Counted from the stretch's first letter, positions 40,451 through 52,319 are shown. The stretch is DNA of 64,000 nucleotides from Pseudo-nitzschia pungens (GCA_037355855.1 CM074768.1:124001-188000), one strand, 5' to 3'. Made by a program: numbers and translations. Notes: generated from the letters alone by a model not told the origin.

Positions 40451-43400
40451 CTACACTATAAAAAATTGATCGTTTGTCGCCCCCCGATCTGCTGGCGAGT
40501 CCCGCGCAGTAGGGGACGGCGCAGGAACGGTCGTGGTGGAGGCCATGTACGGATAGGTCGACGCCGGAATCTGCCCGGGAAGTGCACTCACCTCCGTCGG
40601 TGTGGGTTGTGCGTGCAGGGAGGGGGAGTGGTGAAAGAGCCTTGAATATTGTTGCTGCTGCTGCTGCTGCTGCGGATCGGTACGCTGCTGCTGGGGTTGG
40701 GATTGTGGAGTCACCGCATTGAGGATTTGCTGCTGCAGCTGTTGCTGCGTCGATGGGGCGTAGGGATGGTGGAGGTGGCGTTCGTGTTGCTGCTGCTGCT
40801 GTTCCAGGGGGGTGGCGGACGTTGCCGACGGACGAGCGGCGGTCGCAGTCAGATAGTGATCAGTCGGGGCCATGTGGTTGAGAATTGAATTCGTCGTCGC
40901 TGCTGCGGCAGCGGTGGTATTGTCCACCAACCCGGGGAGTCCGTGAGATCCAAAAGGAGCCTGAGCCCCGTGAAAGAAGGGAAGAGGCCCTGTTCCTTCG
41001 TGTTGCGAATGGTGTGTTTGTTGCTGGTGTTGCTGGTGCTGTTGGTGTTGCTGTTGGTGCTGTGTGTGGTGGTTGTGATAGATATTGTAATTGTAGATAT
41101 CGTCGGTGAGTGACAAATGGGATTGGGTCGGTGGGGAAGCAGAGGGAGCGTGTTGCTGTGGATGGGACGGGAGCACCACGCCTGGCAGCTGCGTCGAGCT
41201 TGATCGGCGGGACTGCAACAGCTCTTGTTGTTGTTGTTGTTGTTGTTGTTGTTGCTGCTGTTGCTGCAAAAACAAACTCGCGGTGGCTCTCGCCCCCTCA
41301 TCGTGCTGCTGCTGCAACGCATAGGAGGATGGATCCTGCTCCCGGGCCCTCCCTCCCTCGAGAAGTGGGGAGTGGTCCTCCGCAGAAGCGGCAGCAGCAT
41401 CCGAAGCCGCGGCCACCTGTTCCTCCGCAGCAGCAACCACATTGGCCACCGTGGCCACGACTTCCCAGTTCCGGAGTTGTTCCTGGACGACGTGTTCCCG
41501 CAGCGGCAGCTTGGCCTTGGTCTTGGCCACATGCGGGGCGACCCAGCAAAACCCGATCGATTCCAGGAGCTGCTGGCGGTGGTCCGTGAGGGGAGATTTT
41601 TTCCCCCTGACCTTGTCATAGTAGTAGCCGCGCTGCTTCATAACCCACTTGCCCAGCACGCGGTTGGGTGGATAGTTCTGGGGCACGTTGCAGTCTCCCG
41701 CCTTGTGCTTGTAAGCAATGAGTTCCTGGTAGCGCTCCTCCCACTTGAGAGCGGGGGGCCGGATCCGCCACTCGAAACCGATCGATTCGAGCTGCTGGAT
41801 GCGGTGCTGGGGCATGGTCTGGCGGGGGCGGGACGATGACGCGCGGGAGGAAGGCTTGGTTTTGGGGGACTTGGTGTTGACGTACAATTCGCGCTGGATC
41901 TTGACCCACCAGGAGAGCCTTCCGTGTCCCTTCTGTGGAACGTTGCAGTTTCTTCAATGGGATCAAGCATTGGAGACGTCAAAGTTATCAAGAATGGGCA
42001 AAAAATGAGTTAGTTTCATTCCTCGATCCAAGTCAAATAGTTAGCTGAACACTGGAATATGAGTCCTCTTATGTTCGAAACGATCCAGAACCTCGACTGC
42101 CATTGGTACAATTCACTTGCATTCGAATTGACAATGGGAATCCGGCATGATACAATCAGTTTGCATGCACGAATGTATCATCCAACGGTTATCTCTCGCT
42201 CTGCTGTGTCTTGTTCTCCAATGGAATCAAGCGTTGGATCGGATCGGATCGGATCGGATCGGATCCGATCTAGACGGATAGAATATCTTATCATCTACTA
42301 CAACGTGTACACACCACTCCAAGCCACTCACCCGTGTTTTGCCTTGTACTCGATGAGATCCCGAAAGTGTTTCTGCCATATTTCTTCGTAGTCCTCGTTT
42401 GGAAATTCCCATACCATTCCGAGAAAAGCCAGTATCTTGATGCGATCGAACCGGTTGGAGTTGAGCTCGACACAGTTAGGAGCAGGTTTGGAGGAGTTGC
42501 CACTGCCACTGCCATTGCTACTGCTACAATTACTGTTACTGCCATTGATACTACCGTTTCTACAGCTCTCCGCGCTGCTGTCCTTCGAACGAGCCGCCGT
42601 CTCGTTGGGGGAATAGATGCCGGCCAAATCGCTCGCCGTGCAGCAATCCAGTCGGACGTTGTCGTGACTGCTCTCGGGCGAGACTGCGTCGTGCTTGCGA
42701 TCGGATTTGGAAGCATTCGGATTGACATTCGCATTCGCATTCACCTTCGCAGTGGCGGTTTCCTCGCCGAGGTAGTTGCGTTGTTGTTGGTGTCGTTGGT
42801 TCGCGGAAGCAGCAACCTCGTCGAGCGCCGCTGGAGCCGCCGCCGATGGCCCCGGGCCCGGCAGCGGAGCCCGCCCCGCCGCGTGCTCGAAATAGATGCA
42901 CTGGTCCCCGATCCGCACGTCGCACAAAAGTCGCGGCGCACCATTCTTGCCACTGGAATTTGCGTTTGCAATGGAATTTGCACTTGCACTTGCACTTCCA
43001 TTGCCATTGCCATTGGGACCGCCATGGGAATGGTTCGTCGGGAGCGCAAGCTTGTTCTTGACGGGTCCGAGTTTTTTGTATTCCTTTCGGAGCTTGTCGA
43101 CCCATTTGCCGAGGGCGCCTCCCTTCTTGACGGGGACCCGGCAGTGCCCCTTCAGCGCGCGGAACCGGAGGAGCTCGAGCAAAAAATCGGAAAAGGACGA
43201 CCGGAGCAGGGACAGCTTGGCGGTGGAGATGGGATAGTTGTGGTTGTGGTGGTGGTTGTTGCTGTTCGAATGGGAGTACGAGTAGGAATTCCGGCTCCTG
43301 CCTTCGCTGTCGCTGGAGCGGGGCCGCTTTTGGCTGCTGGTCGGTGGAAACGGCAATGTTGCCGCGGTCGCGGGCGTGGGCAATGGTTGCGGCGTGGTTT

Positions 43401-44470
43401 CGATGCTCGATGTCGAGCCGGAAGGATCGATGCGCAGCAGAAGGTCCGTCTCGTAGCGGAGCAAATCCCTGGCCTGCTGGATCTTCCAGTGCTGCTGTTC
43501 CCGGACCGAGAGGCGGTCAAAGGCGTCCTTGTAGTCGTCAAGGTTGCCGATGACGTTTTTGTTGGCATTGCCGTTGCTGTTTCTGTTTCTGTTTCCGTTC
43601 TTTGCGTTGCGCTGTCGGTCGAGGGCGTACAATTCCAGGGCGGACCGGGCAGGGGGAATGGTATTGGTCGCATCCCGAGGAGGAGGTGCCGAGCGGCTTC
43701 CGGCATTGCCATGGCCACGGTCACGGTCACGGTCACGGTCAGGGCCACTCCCACTCCTGCTGTTTCCGGGTTGTTTGCGTTTCGTGCCCGCCACATGTGT
43801 TCTGGGAGGAGACGCAGCAGCAGCAGGAGCAGCAGAAGGAACCTCAACAGCCCCAGAAGCATCTGCATCTGCTATCGGCATCTGCATCTGCGTCCGCATC
43901 TGCGTCGGCATCTGCAGCAGAAGCACCCGCCAATGCGGGAGCCACGAGGGTTGGCATCGGTTCCGCTTCTTCTCCGGCGGGGGGCATCGTCTTCGCTACC
44001 GCCGTCGCGAGGGTTGGCAGAGTCGTCCCGGGGGCGATCATTGCTTCGACGGCTTGCGCTCCCGCCGCTTCTTCCGTTGTCTTGGAGGGATCTTGCGTTT
44101 GTAGTGGCTGGTGCAGTGGCTGGTGCAGTGGCTGGTGCAGTGGCTGGTGCAGTGGCTGGTGCAATGGCTGGTGCAATGGCTGGTGTAGTTGCGGTTGGAA
44201 TTGCGATGGTGCTGATGCTGGTGTTAGTGCTGGCGTCGATGCCGGCGCCGGTGATTCCACCTCGGCTTCTCGCTGGGAGGACGAGGATTCGTCGTGGTCT
44301 CCCACCGAAAGTGGTGGAATCGTTGGGACGTTGTCGAGGGCCTCGGGTGGACGAACGACCAAGTGGTGGTGGTGATCGTGGTGATCGTGGTGATCGTGGT
44401 GATCATGAGGATGATGATGGTGAGGATCGTGGTTATGATGATGATGATGATGGTGGTGAGGATCGTGATT

Positions 44471-44503
<33 letters not shown>

Positions 44504-44578
44504 CGGGTTGTGATCCTCCATTATGGCAGCGTCCACTGCTGCTTCAATGGCGTGGGGAAGGTGAGGGGCCAGGTCCAT
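40451..44578 (-). CDS. His-rich, HMG-box-like, helicase-associated-repeat protein (two exons, one frame break)
   Basis: Exons 44578-42332 and 41951-40451 (minus strand); 1248 residues if one extra base near 43873 is discounted. Order: His/Asp/Asn run, LHQP repeats, Ala-Asp run, a segment like an HMG box (about 307-379: PPARSALELYALDRQR, LSVREQQHWKIQQARDLLRYE), then three helicase-associated (HA) repeats. The first (FLLELLRFRALKGHCRVPV, GALGKWV) is near 462-507. The second spans the intron: ...FRDLIEYKAKHG joins NCNVPQKGHGRLSWV in frame across donor GTGAGT (42331) and acceptor TTGAAG (41952). The third is YQELIAYKHKAGDCNVPQ, LGKWVMKQR. A Gln-rich tail follows. HA repeats are small helical domains common in stramenopiles and thought to bind nucleic acid; together with an HMG-like box they suggest a DNA-binding nuclear factor. 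The frame break lies in the Ala-Asp repeat and may be an assembly error. Confidence 0.8.
42236..42262. repeat. (GGATC)n pentamer microsatellite in intron
   Basis: Five units of GGATC inside the 380-base intron (41952-42331) of the HMG-like/HA gene. Confidence 0.85.
44100..44190. repeat. 15-base in-frame repeat encoding LHQP-Q
   Basis: Unit TGGTGCAGTGGC and variants, about six copies, encodes PLHQ repeats in the N-terminal part of the HMG-like/HA protein (unit length 12 bases on the minus strand). Confidence 0.75.
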
Positions 44579-44819
44579 GTCGGAGCTGGTGCTATTGTTG
44601 TCGTTGCTGTTGTTATTGCCGGACTCGTTCGTTCTCGTTCTCGATCTCGATCTCTTCGTTTTCGTTCTGCATGGTGGGCAGTGCGCTTTGAATGGCTTGA
44701 CTGCCTAGCTTTTCGATTCCGGATCGTCCTGGGTTTTTGCCTCTGTGGTGGTGGACTCGGGGTTGACGGATTTGATTCCACTCTGCTTTGATTGACTCCG
44801 ATTTGCGATCAAGATTTTG

Positions 44820-45605
44820 ATGAAATCCAATCTGCGATCCAATCTGCGATCTAATCTGCGATCCAATCCGATCTATTGGGATCTAATCCGATCCGATCTA
44901 ATACGATCCAAACTGACGCACTCCACTCCACTTCACTTCACTTCACTCCACTCCACTAATTCACTTGAATAGAATCAATTAAGAACTGAATTGAATTTTG
45001 AATTGAATTTTGAATTGCATTCGATTCGGAACTCGATACGAAATTGAATTCAATTCAATGTTCAATGTTCGATGTTCGATGTTCGATTCAATTATCAAAT
45101 CAAGTCAAGTCAGAAACTTGTGTTCGGTTCCATCCCTCCCACCGTAGACTCGTCCGATGTACAAACACAAACACAAATACAAGCAATCCAGCCGCTATTG
45201 ATTGATTGATTGATTGATTCCAATCTATACCGAGAAAAAGAATGGCAGATGATTGCTGTCGTTACTCACGGACACAGCCACAGTATGCCGTGCGTGTTGC
45301 GTTGCGTTGCGTTGCGCTGCGCTGTGCTTTGCTGTGGTGCGTTGTGTAGTATTGTGCTGTGTTCTGATCTGATCTGATCGGATCTGATCGGATCGGATCG
45401 GATCGGATGTTATGTGCTGTGCTGTGCTGTGCTGTGCTGTGCTGTGATCGGATGTGATGGGAGCGTGTCTCGAACGATGGAACCGAGAATTCCGAACTCT
45501 TTTTGTTGATGAGAGGAACCGCAGGATTCTTTGCATGGATTGTATCGTATCGCGTCGTATCGTATCTCGTATCGTATCTCGTATCGTCGTATCGTGTCGT
45601 ATCGG
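44820..45605. repeat. Cluster of pentamer microsatellites upstream of the HMG-like/HA gene
   Basis: Successive blocks: ATCTGCGATCC-type units (44828-44870), CACTT/CACTC (44921-44955), GAATT-based (44985-45058), TTGAT (45200-45220), GCGTT (45296-45318), GATCG/GATCT (45366-45408), TGCTG (45415-45447), CGTAT (45540-45605). Almost all are pentamers. Confidence 0.8.
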
Positions 45606-46324
45606 AATACTACACTAATGGCAATTTGTGTTTTCTTTTTGGTTTGTGATGCAAGACGATGATGGGATCGATCACGGTATTAATCTTACCGTATCTAGAA
45701 GAGAAGAAGAAGGAGGTTTGCAGCCAAGAAGCCAATAGTGAAGTGGGACAACCCAAAAGAGACAATACGAGTTACCGGTAAGGTTACCGGTACTTGTTTG
45801 GACTCGTACCTTAATCTTATTACTCGTAAGCACATTCTCAACGTTTGGGGTGCTCGAGAGGTGGAAAAGGAGTGCTGCTGCTCGTAAAAACGACACTAAT
45901 AATATTACGAAGTGTAGTAATTAACTTACTTCGTATAATAATAGGAAATAAGTTACTTCGTGGTAGTAATAAGGGTATGAGTAGGACCTACTACGTAACT
46001 ACTTCTACTTCGTAACCTTACGTACGTAAGGTTATTCCATACCGGTAGCGGTGGTGTGGGGTGATGATTCAATCAATCATTCATTCATTCATTCTTTCTC
46101 GCAATCGAAATGATTTTGATGTGCCCTATTCCTTTCATGCCCAAAAGATTAGTAGGATCATTGTGTTTTTGTATTATTGTGGTTCCTTCTTCTTTCATGC
46201 ACAAAAGATGGTATCATTTTGTATTTGTTTCCCTTCACCACCACCAGGAGCAGTCTGTGAAGACAGGAAGAGAAAGCATGCTGTCTTTTCAGTGAGTCAA
46301 TTCTCCTGTTGAGAATGGGGGGAT

Positions 46325-46515
46325 GGGATACTAGTACGGTAGTAGTACTAGTACTAGTACTACTCGTAGTAGTATCCTCAAGCCAAAGATGGCATTGTTG
46401 TGGTGCTGGTGCATGCTGTACAGCAGTGAGCAGTTCTGTTGCAGTAGTAGACTAGTCGTAGTAGTACTAGTAGTAGTACATAGTACTACTACTACTACTA
46501 GCAGTAGTAGTAGTG
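46325..46515. repeat. TAC/TAG/ACTAGT triplet patch
   Basis: Runs such as TACTAGTACTAGTACTACTC and TACTACTACTACTAG separated by about 60 bases of other sequence. Confidence 0.8.
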
Positions 46516-47149
46516 TCTTTAGCTTGTCCAGTGCAGATCCCATAGCATCCTCCATGGTAGTAGTACTAGGTACTGATCACCACAAACACCACACCATGAT
46601 GATGCTGAATCAAGCTGATCCTCGTCCTACTAGTCTTTCATGAATGCATAGGAGAAACCAAAAAAACATGATAATACCTCCTCCTGCTGGTGCTGGTGCT
46701 TGTGTGGTTCTTGTTGCCTTTCTTCGGGAGTGCTGGTGCTGCTGGACCACCACCACGAAACACCAACGAGCACACCATGATTCCTGTCCTCCCCCCCCTC
46801 CTTGGAGTGAACATGACAATCCCGGTCTTTCATGGTGCATGAAAGGAATAATCAAAACATAATACTAATTTCTTGAATAATACGAATGATATCAAGTTAG
46901 TACTACGGAATGATGACCCTGAGTGATCTTCTGGGATTGGGGGAGCAAAAGTGGTGATGATGCGGGTCTGTGATGATATGAGTTCAGAGAAAGAAAAAAT
47001 AATAACGATTCATTCCCAGTCTTTTGTGAATGAAGGGAGGAGGCAAATAACAAATAACAGATGCAGGAAGATCATGAGTCACCCATCCCTGCACTGCCGC
47101 CCCTCTTACTCCACCACGACCCCTTTGGTAGTAATACTGTACCTCCTAG

Positions 47150-47445
47150 CAGGGGTCATAATTAGAAGGGGTGTGCCACAATCACTCCAATAGTGATCTG
47201 TGCCTTCCACCTGGAATATAAAATACAAAATTGGATAATCCGTCCCTCATCTGTTTTTTATTCAATTAAAAGCGTCCACTTGGAATCAAAATTTGGACCA
47301 TCCATCCAAATAAATTACTGTAACTTCTATCCATCTAGACTGAAAATGAGTAACATATTCAGAATCCTTGTAAAAAATTGGGCTAGATACAATATTCTCA
47401 CATATTATTATTATTTTGTTACAATTTTTGATGGAGTTGCATGTG
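47150..47445. mobile_element. Truncated relative of the hAT-type element
   Basis: Starts with the same terminus (CAGGGGTCATAAT...AGAAGGGG) and then matches the 35250-35500 part of the complete element (GTGATCTGTGCCTTCCACCT, then TTGTAAAAAATTGGGCTAGA). About 250 bases found in the complete copy are missing between these. The matching right end is absent. Confidence 0.85.
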
Positions 47446-48241
47446 TGTCAATAGAATAGGTTCGGATTTGAATGCTTGTTTGGAGAACCGGTTGAAGGTG
47501 ATATATGCCATTTGAAATATTTCGAAAGATATAATATGGTACACGTACTGTAGATAGAACTGGGATTGAAGAAGGTTCTTTGACACTGAAGGAATCGAAG
47601 ATTTGTTTCTTGTTCTTTGATTTGTTTCTTGTTCTTTGAAATGGTTGTCGGAGTTTCATAACGACATATTGTTAAAAATAGAAAAGAGTCGAAGAAAATT
47701 CTTTTCCTCCCCCAACTGTGATGTACCTCCCGGGGTAGTGGAGCTGAGTTAGATTAATTTCGATTGATTTTAATTTCGATTGATGTTGGAATGAATCGAT
47801 TGCTCTCGATAGGCATAAAAACACCTCCTGTTGTAATAGGAGTTAGTAGGTAGGTGAAAAGCCGAGCGTTGGATTTGTGCTTGCCGTATCTGCGATTGTA
47901 TTTGTTCAAGCAGAGAGGGGACGCATTGTTAGTTATTGGGTGAATTGATATGTAGATTCAGCTTGCGATTTGCCGTATACTTTGCCGGTCTTTTGTTTTG
48001 GGTGTTATTTGCAGAAATCGACTGGAGTTTTGATTGTTGTAACTCCAGAGCACCTCTGTGGGTTTTGAATATGGTTTTTGTGGGATTGCTCTCTTATTTT
48101 TGGAGCTCCCTGTGGACTATTTGTTTGTCCGGAACAAGGTTGCCTTTGTTATTGCTGCTGCTGTACCCTATTTTTTTGTTTTGCGTCTGTACCCTTATCG
48201 ATATCGACAATCGATATTGTCGATTCGATTGATTCATGGCT

Positions 48242-48439
48242 TTAGCGTCTGTACCCGTGCAAGTTGATCTGCGTCCAGATCGCTTTGCTTTGGTATTCGC
48301 CATTGGCTTGGGGTGTGTACAGCAATACCAAGTTGTACAGGTTGGGACTGGCGTCGATGGAAAGGAGGTTGATCGAACGCGCCGCTTTTTGTAGATCAAA
48401 CGTTTGCCACTCCCAGTTGATTGTCGTGTAGAGTATCAC
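48242..48439 (-). other. Possible exon or gene relic
   Basis: A 65-codon frame with protein-like composition (WEWQTFDLQKAARSINLL, NLYNLVLLYTPQANGEY). It stands out from the noise frames around it and could be an isolated exon or the remains of a gene. No partner exon or domain was identified. Confidence 0.25.
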
Positions 48440-49077
48440 ACTGGTATCTCAATCCAGTAGCATCTGTACTGTGGGGCCTGTGTAGTCCTTGTTGTTGCAC
48501 ACAAGAGAGAAGGGTCCGCGCCATCTTTTATCAATCGTCTTTCGTTGATCGTCGTCGTCGTCGTCGTCTTTTGCCTCCGCGCCATCCTTTGTCGTTGCCT
48601 TTCCCAGTTGACTGTTGTGTAGAGTAAGGTTATTACACGAGACGTTGATCCAGTACTCTATCTACCCGTCTTCTTGTGTCGTCCCTGTCATTGCTGCCAA
48701 CAGAGAGAGGTCCGAACGGAAGAAGAAGTGGTGCCCAAATAACAACAACAACGAATTCGAAATGCCCGTTCGCGTTGACGGAAAGAATCACGCAGGTGTC
48801 CGGTTCCAGTACATTTTGTGCGGACGAACCCGCGTGCCTCTCGTCACTAGTCAGGAATGAGAAGGGTCACTGTGTTGGCTTGGCTGGAAGATAAGAACAA
48901 CAAGCAGCAGCGACTGACCGGTGAGAAGAGGTGCCCATGAAATGCGAAAAGAGGTGCACATGAACTGTAAAGAGAAAAAGCACGTGTTTCTTTAGATCGA
49001 AAAAAAAAACTGGCGAAAACTCCGTTTTTAGCATGCTTTGGGTCCCTGTAGACCAATGCAAATGGGACACCCCACCC

Positions 49078-49454
49078 GGGCTATAAAATGGGTCTCTTTG
49101 GAACAGAAGTGAAGGTACAAGAACTCTCTTCTTGTTTCTATCACCTATACCTAGACAAAAATTCAGTGTCTCAGCTATCGAAAGAACCTTCCCCGAGGTT
49201 CAAATGCCAGGTGGAAGCCTTTCATGCGTGAAATCACATTTGCAGGGCGGGACGGTCCCTGTTCAAGTCCCAATGAAAGGTAAGCCTTACCGTACACCAA
49301 TACCACTGATCTAACTAGTGTCTAACCAGGCATAAGGACGTAGTTGAGGAGGAGTTTAACCCAAAACGAACGATTTGAATTGGTTGAAAATTGATCGATA
49401 GTCAACCTTGTACCGGTATGTGGTAAGTGGTCAGTTATTATGGAACGGAGGAAG
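49078..49454. mobile_element. 5'-truncated relative of the Stowaway-like element
   Basis: Matches the right half of the complete element with scattered changes (AAGAACTCTCTTCTTGTTTC, then GAACCTTCCCCGAGGTTCAA) and ends in GGAACGGAGGAAG followed by TA. No left terminus is visible upstream. Confidence 0.85.
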
Positions 49455-49880
49455 TAAGGTTACTTCGGTATCCAATTGCGAAAACTGAAGGGGTTTGATT
49501 AAGTAATAATAATAATAGCGAACCTCGCATAGCGGAGTAAAAATCTTAAGTAAAATCCTTGCTTGTAATACCTTTTCCATCTACCGTACGATAATCAATC
49601 CTAGCAATATGTTTACGAGGTTCGCTACTTTCGCAGTGGTTGTCTAATTGAAATATTTTTTGTTGTACGGTACAACTTGATCGAAGGCTGATCAGAGAAC
49701 ATATGCTGTGACAATGGTTAATTGACTAAAATCTATTTTTACAACCTACTAAAAGAGAAAAATAGTAGTAATCAGCATAGAATGGGGAACCATGTGCTAT
49801 AATAGTTCTTTCATGGAACATTTTATTTAAAGGTGACCCGAGATAAATTTACTTAAGCAGTGCATCATCTGTTTTGGATA

Positions 49881-49976
49881 CTACAAGATTCCTATCAGCT
49901 GTCCCCCGGTTCTACATCCCCAACTACGGTACTCGTTTCTACGGAAGCCGGGGGACAGCTGATAGGAATTCCGTAG
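49881..49976. mobile_element. Hairpin MITE-like element, copy 2
   Basis: 96 bp with the same arms as the copy at 21808 (TATCAGCTGTCCCCCGG and complement) and the same loop opening (TTCTACATCCCCAA), flanked by TA on both sides (49879-49880 and 49977-49978). The loop differs in length and sequence toward the right arm. Confidence 0.78.
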
Positions 49977-50544
49977 TACATTTCTTCCGTGAACAAGAAT
50001 ATTACTACCGTACGTAAGGTTTACTTCGTACCAAATTTTGGAAACGCAGCACTAATAGTTTCAGTAAGGTAATTATAATGTGAGTTTGGAATCAGAACAG
50101 AGAACAGATAAAATTTGAAACAGAAACGCTTCGAACAGAATTCTATAGAAAATGCCGTGTAAGGGACACAAATAATTCTTAAAACTTTACTCATTAAGTA
50201 TTAATTGATGGCAATTGGGTCCTTCGATAAAGTTTCGTAGGAATTCCGTGATACGAAGTATCTTTTTTTCCTTATCATAATTGAAAGAAGATTAAATAAT
50301 AAATGAATTCGTAGTACAGTGGGCTTGAAATGAGAGGGCTGGACTTCGATGGCCCTTTGCCACTGAATAAATACATTTCGCTTGTCCGATTCGTTGCCAC
50401 GAATGCTTCTTTCCGTAAGGTTACCTTAGCTGCATGGAAAACAAACTCAACCCGACACACTTTCAAGTCTCAACATCTCTTTCTCGTGTTCTTGGAACGA
50501 AACAAAACTAAAATTATCCAAAATATTATCGTCTCCATCCTGCC

Positions 50545-51841
50545 ATGAGACTAGCCACTCTTGTTTTCGCTGCCCTTTCTGGCACTCGTGTTGCCCATGG
50601 CAAGCTGCAAAACATTGACTCGTATGAAATCCTTGCAGCGGGGGATGGTTCTGCCGGTGCTCCTTATGGTAAAGTTGAAAGTGTTGAACCATTCCTTTTG
50701 AAGACATATTTTGAGGTCTCGTCTGTATCTTCTACGAAAGTCCAGCATGAGCTCTTTGCAAATGCAGCGGTCGGTATGCCTTGCATCAATGGTACTCTTC
50801 TTCCGAATGGCACTTACACTGGAGTGACGGCAAATATGTCAGCTGCTGGGTACACTAAGACCACCTCTGATGGGGTTTTCCGGGCTGCTGAGTACATCAT
50901 TGCTGATGTGAAGACAACTGCAGCCTACACTGATGCCGGAGGCAACAAAGGGAGGCTAAATCTATGTGAGTAAAACCCAGGTGTGCTCGCTGAAGCTTTC
51001 CAATGTCGTTGGAGAATACCACAAGCACTAACGGCCATTTTTTTACATTTTTTGCGTTTTTTGATTTGGGGCTATAGGTGCCCGATCCTCTTTCAAGATG
51101 CCGGACAAAACTGAATACATCTCTTATGTCGATACACCTTTAATCATCGACGTTGACTTCGCAGCCAAATTTGGGAACTTTACCCAGAATATTTCGATCG
51201 TATCGATTGCAGATTCCCCAGTAACTGAAGAGAATGTGACCGAGTCGGTCGACGTGGATGCTTTTGTGTGTGCCAAAGGTGCCAATGCATCGTCGGCATT
51301 CAAGATCGGTCAAGACTTTTCCGTCTGTGTTCGCGTGAGTGGTGATGCGAAAGGTTATAGTGTCTCGAATTTCGGGACTATCGTCTGTGAGAACTCGGCA
51401 TCCAAGCGTTATTTGTTCAAAAATGGTGTGCCAGATCCCTTGACCTCAGTAATCACCAATGGCACTGATTACTTCTCTAAAACCGGAGAGCCGGCTGGGC
51501 CAACAGCCAAGGGTTTCACCTCTGTTATAACTGGAGGATTGTTCGCCACTGGTGAGACGTCTTTCTCTTGCCGAGGTGCAGTCTCTCTTGCATACAACTC
51601 ATCTCGCAGGCTCCAAGAAGTCGGCTCTTTTCATTTTGTTCATAAAGTTGAAGACGAAACTGTTCCTCGCAAGCTCCAAGACCTTAACGCTGTCACCGAA
51701 GGTTCCTTCGCTGTTGAGGTTGGTATTTTCGACAACCGTTTTGATGGTTTGACTGCCCCAGCGGTAATCTTGCGTGCGGGATTGACCCCCATCATTACGG
51801 TAGGCACTGCTATCTTTTCTGTGTTGTTGACAGCAATGTAG
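50545..51841 (+). CDS. Secreted or GPI-type surface protein, unknown family (two exons)
   Basis: Join of 50545-50965 and 51078-51841: 394 residues. A signal peptide (MRLATLVFAALSGTRVAHG) opens the protein. Donor GTGAGT at 50966 and acceptor GCTATAG at 51077 join in phase 1 and restore a Cys codon (NLC|ARSS). The body is rich in beta-prone residues, has about six Cys residues (for example VGMPCINGT, FVCAKGAN, FSVCVRVSG, FSCRGAV) and several Asn-x-Ser/Thr sites, all typical of an extracellular protein. The last 20 residues (TPIITVGTAIFSVLLTAM) are hydrophobic and end the chain, as in GPI-anchor signals or a single C-terminal membrane anchor. No family recognised. Confidence 0.87.
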
Positions 51842-52319
51842 GGGGTTTGTCACGAAAACCAACTGGCATTACGCGTAGCAGCCAGTTGGATTGTGCAATA
51901 TGTGCCAAGCAACGCCCCCCTGCATCTATCACAAACTAGAACCATAGCTGTCGACGAAACACCCAACAGGCTACTGATTTCGTTTCCGTCCACATACTTA
52001 CATATAATTTCCACTCGAAACAGCATGCTACGATTGTGTATGATTTCGTTTCTTTTTGGAGCAGATATTCAGGATTGCAGCGTGCAGTAAGATCAAGCAA
52101 TAATTCTTTCTGGTTCGAGATGAGCGTCCACATCAGTCATTAAAAGTACTAGACTTAAAGATAACAATAATCTTTATAAATAGTAATAGAATAGTCTGGT
52201 ATGACAGAAAGATACCGGGCCACTATTTGACAATTTCGCACTTTGCAGCAATCTACAGCGCTTGGCAGCGACGTGCAGGTGTCAATGTATTGCAATGCTT
52301 GTCACGTTGCTTGATGATT
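51842..52319. other. Intergenic stretch between convergent genes
   Basis: Shared 3' flank of the surface protein (+) and Ser-rich protein (-). I see no gene or repeat. Confidence 0.5.

Larger units (their letters stand above)
44579..50544. other. 6-kb gene-poor stretch with microsatellites and element relics
   Basis: No strongly supported gene. Contents in order: pentamer and other simple repeats (44820-45605); GTAAGGTTACCGG words (45770-46040); a TAC/TAG patch (46325-46515); a truncated hAT relative (47150-47445); a possible exon relic on the minus strand (48242-48439); a truncated Stowaway-like relative (49078-49454); and the second hairpin element (49881-49976). Confidence 0.55.

Noticed and set aside
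42334..44691. 785-codon + strand open frame opposite exon 1 of the HMG-like/HA gene
   Set aside because: Made of Val/Gly/Arg/Asp runs that are the complement of the repeats on the other strand; no domain; the minus strand carries HA repeats.
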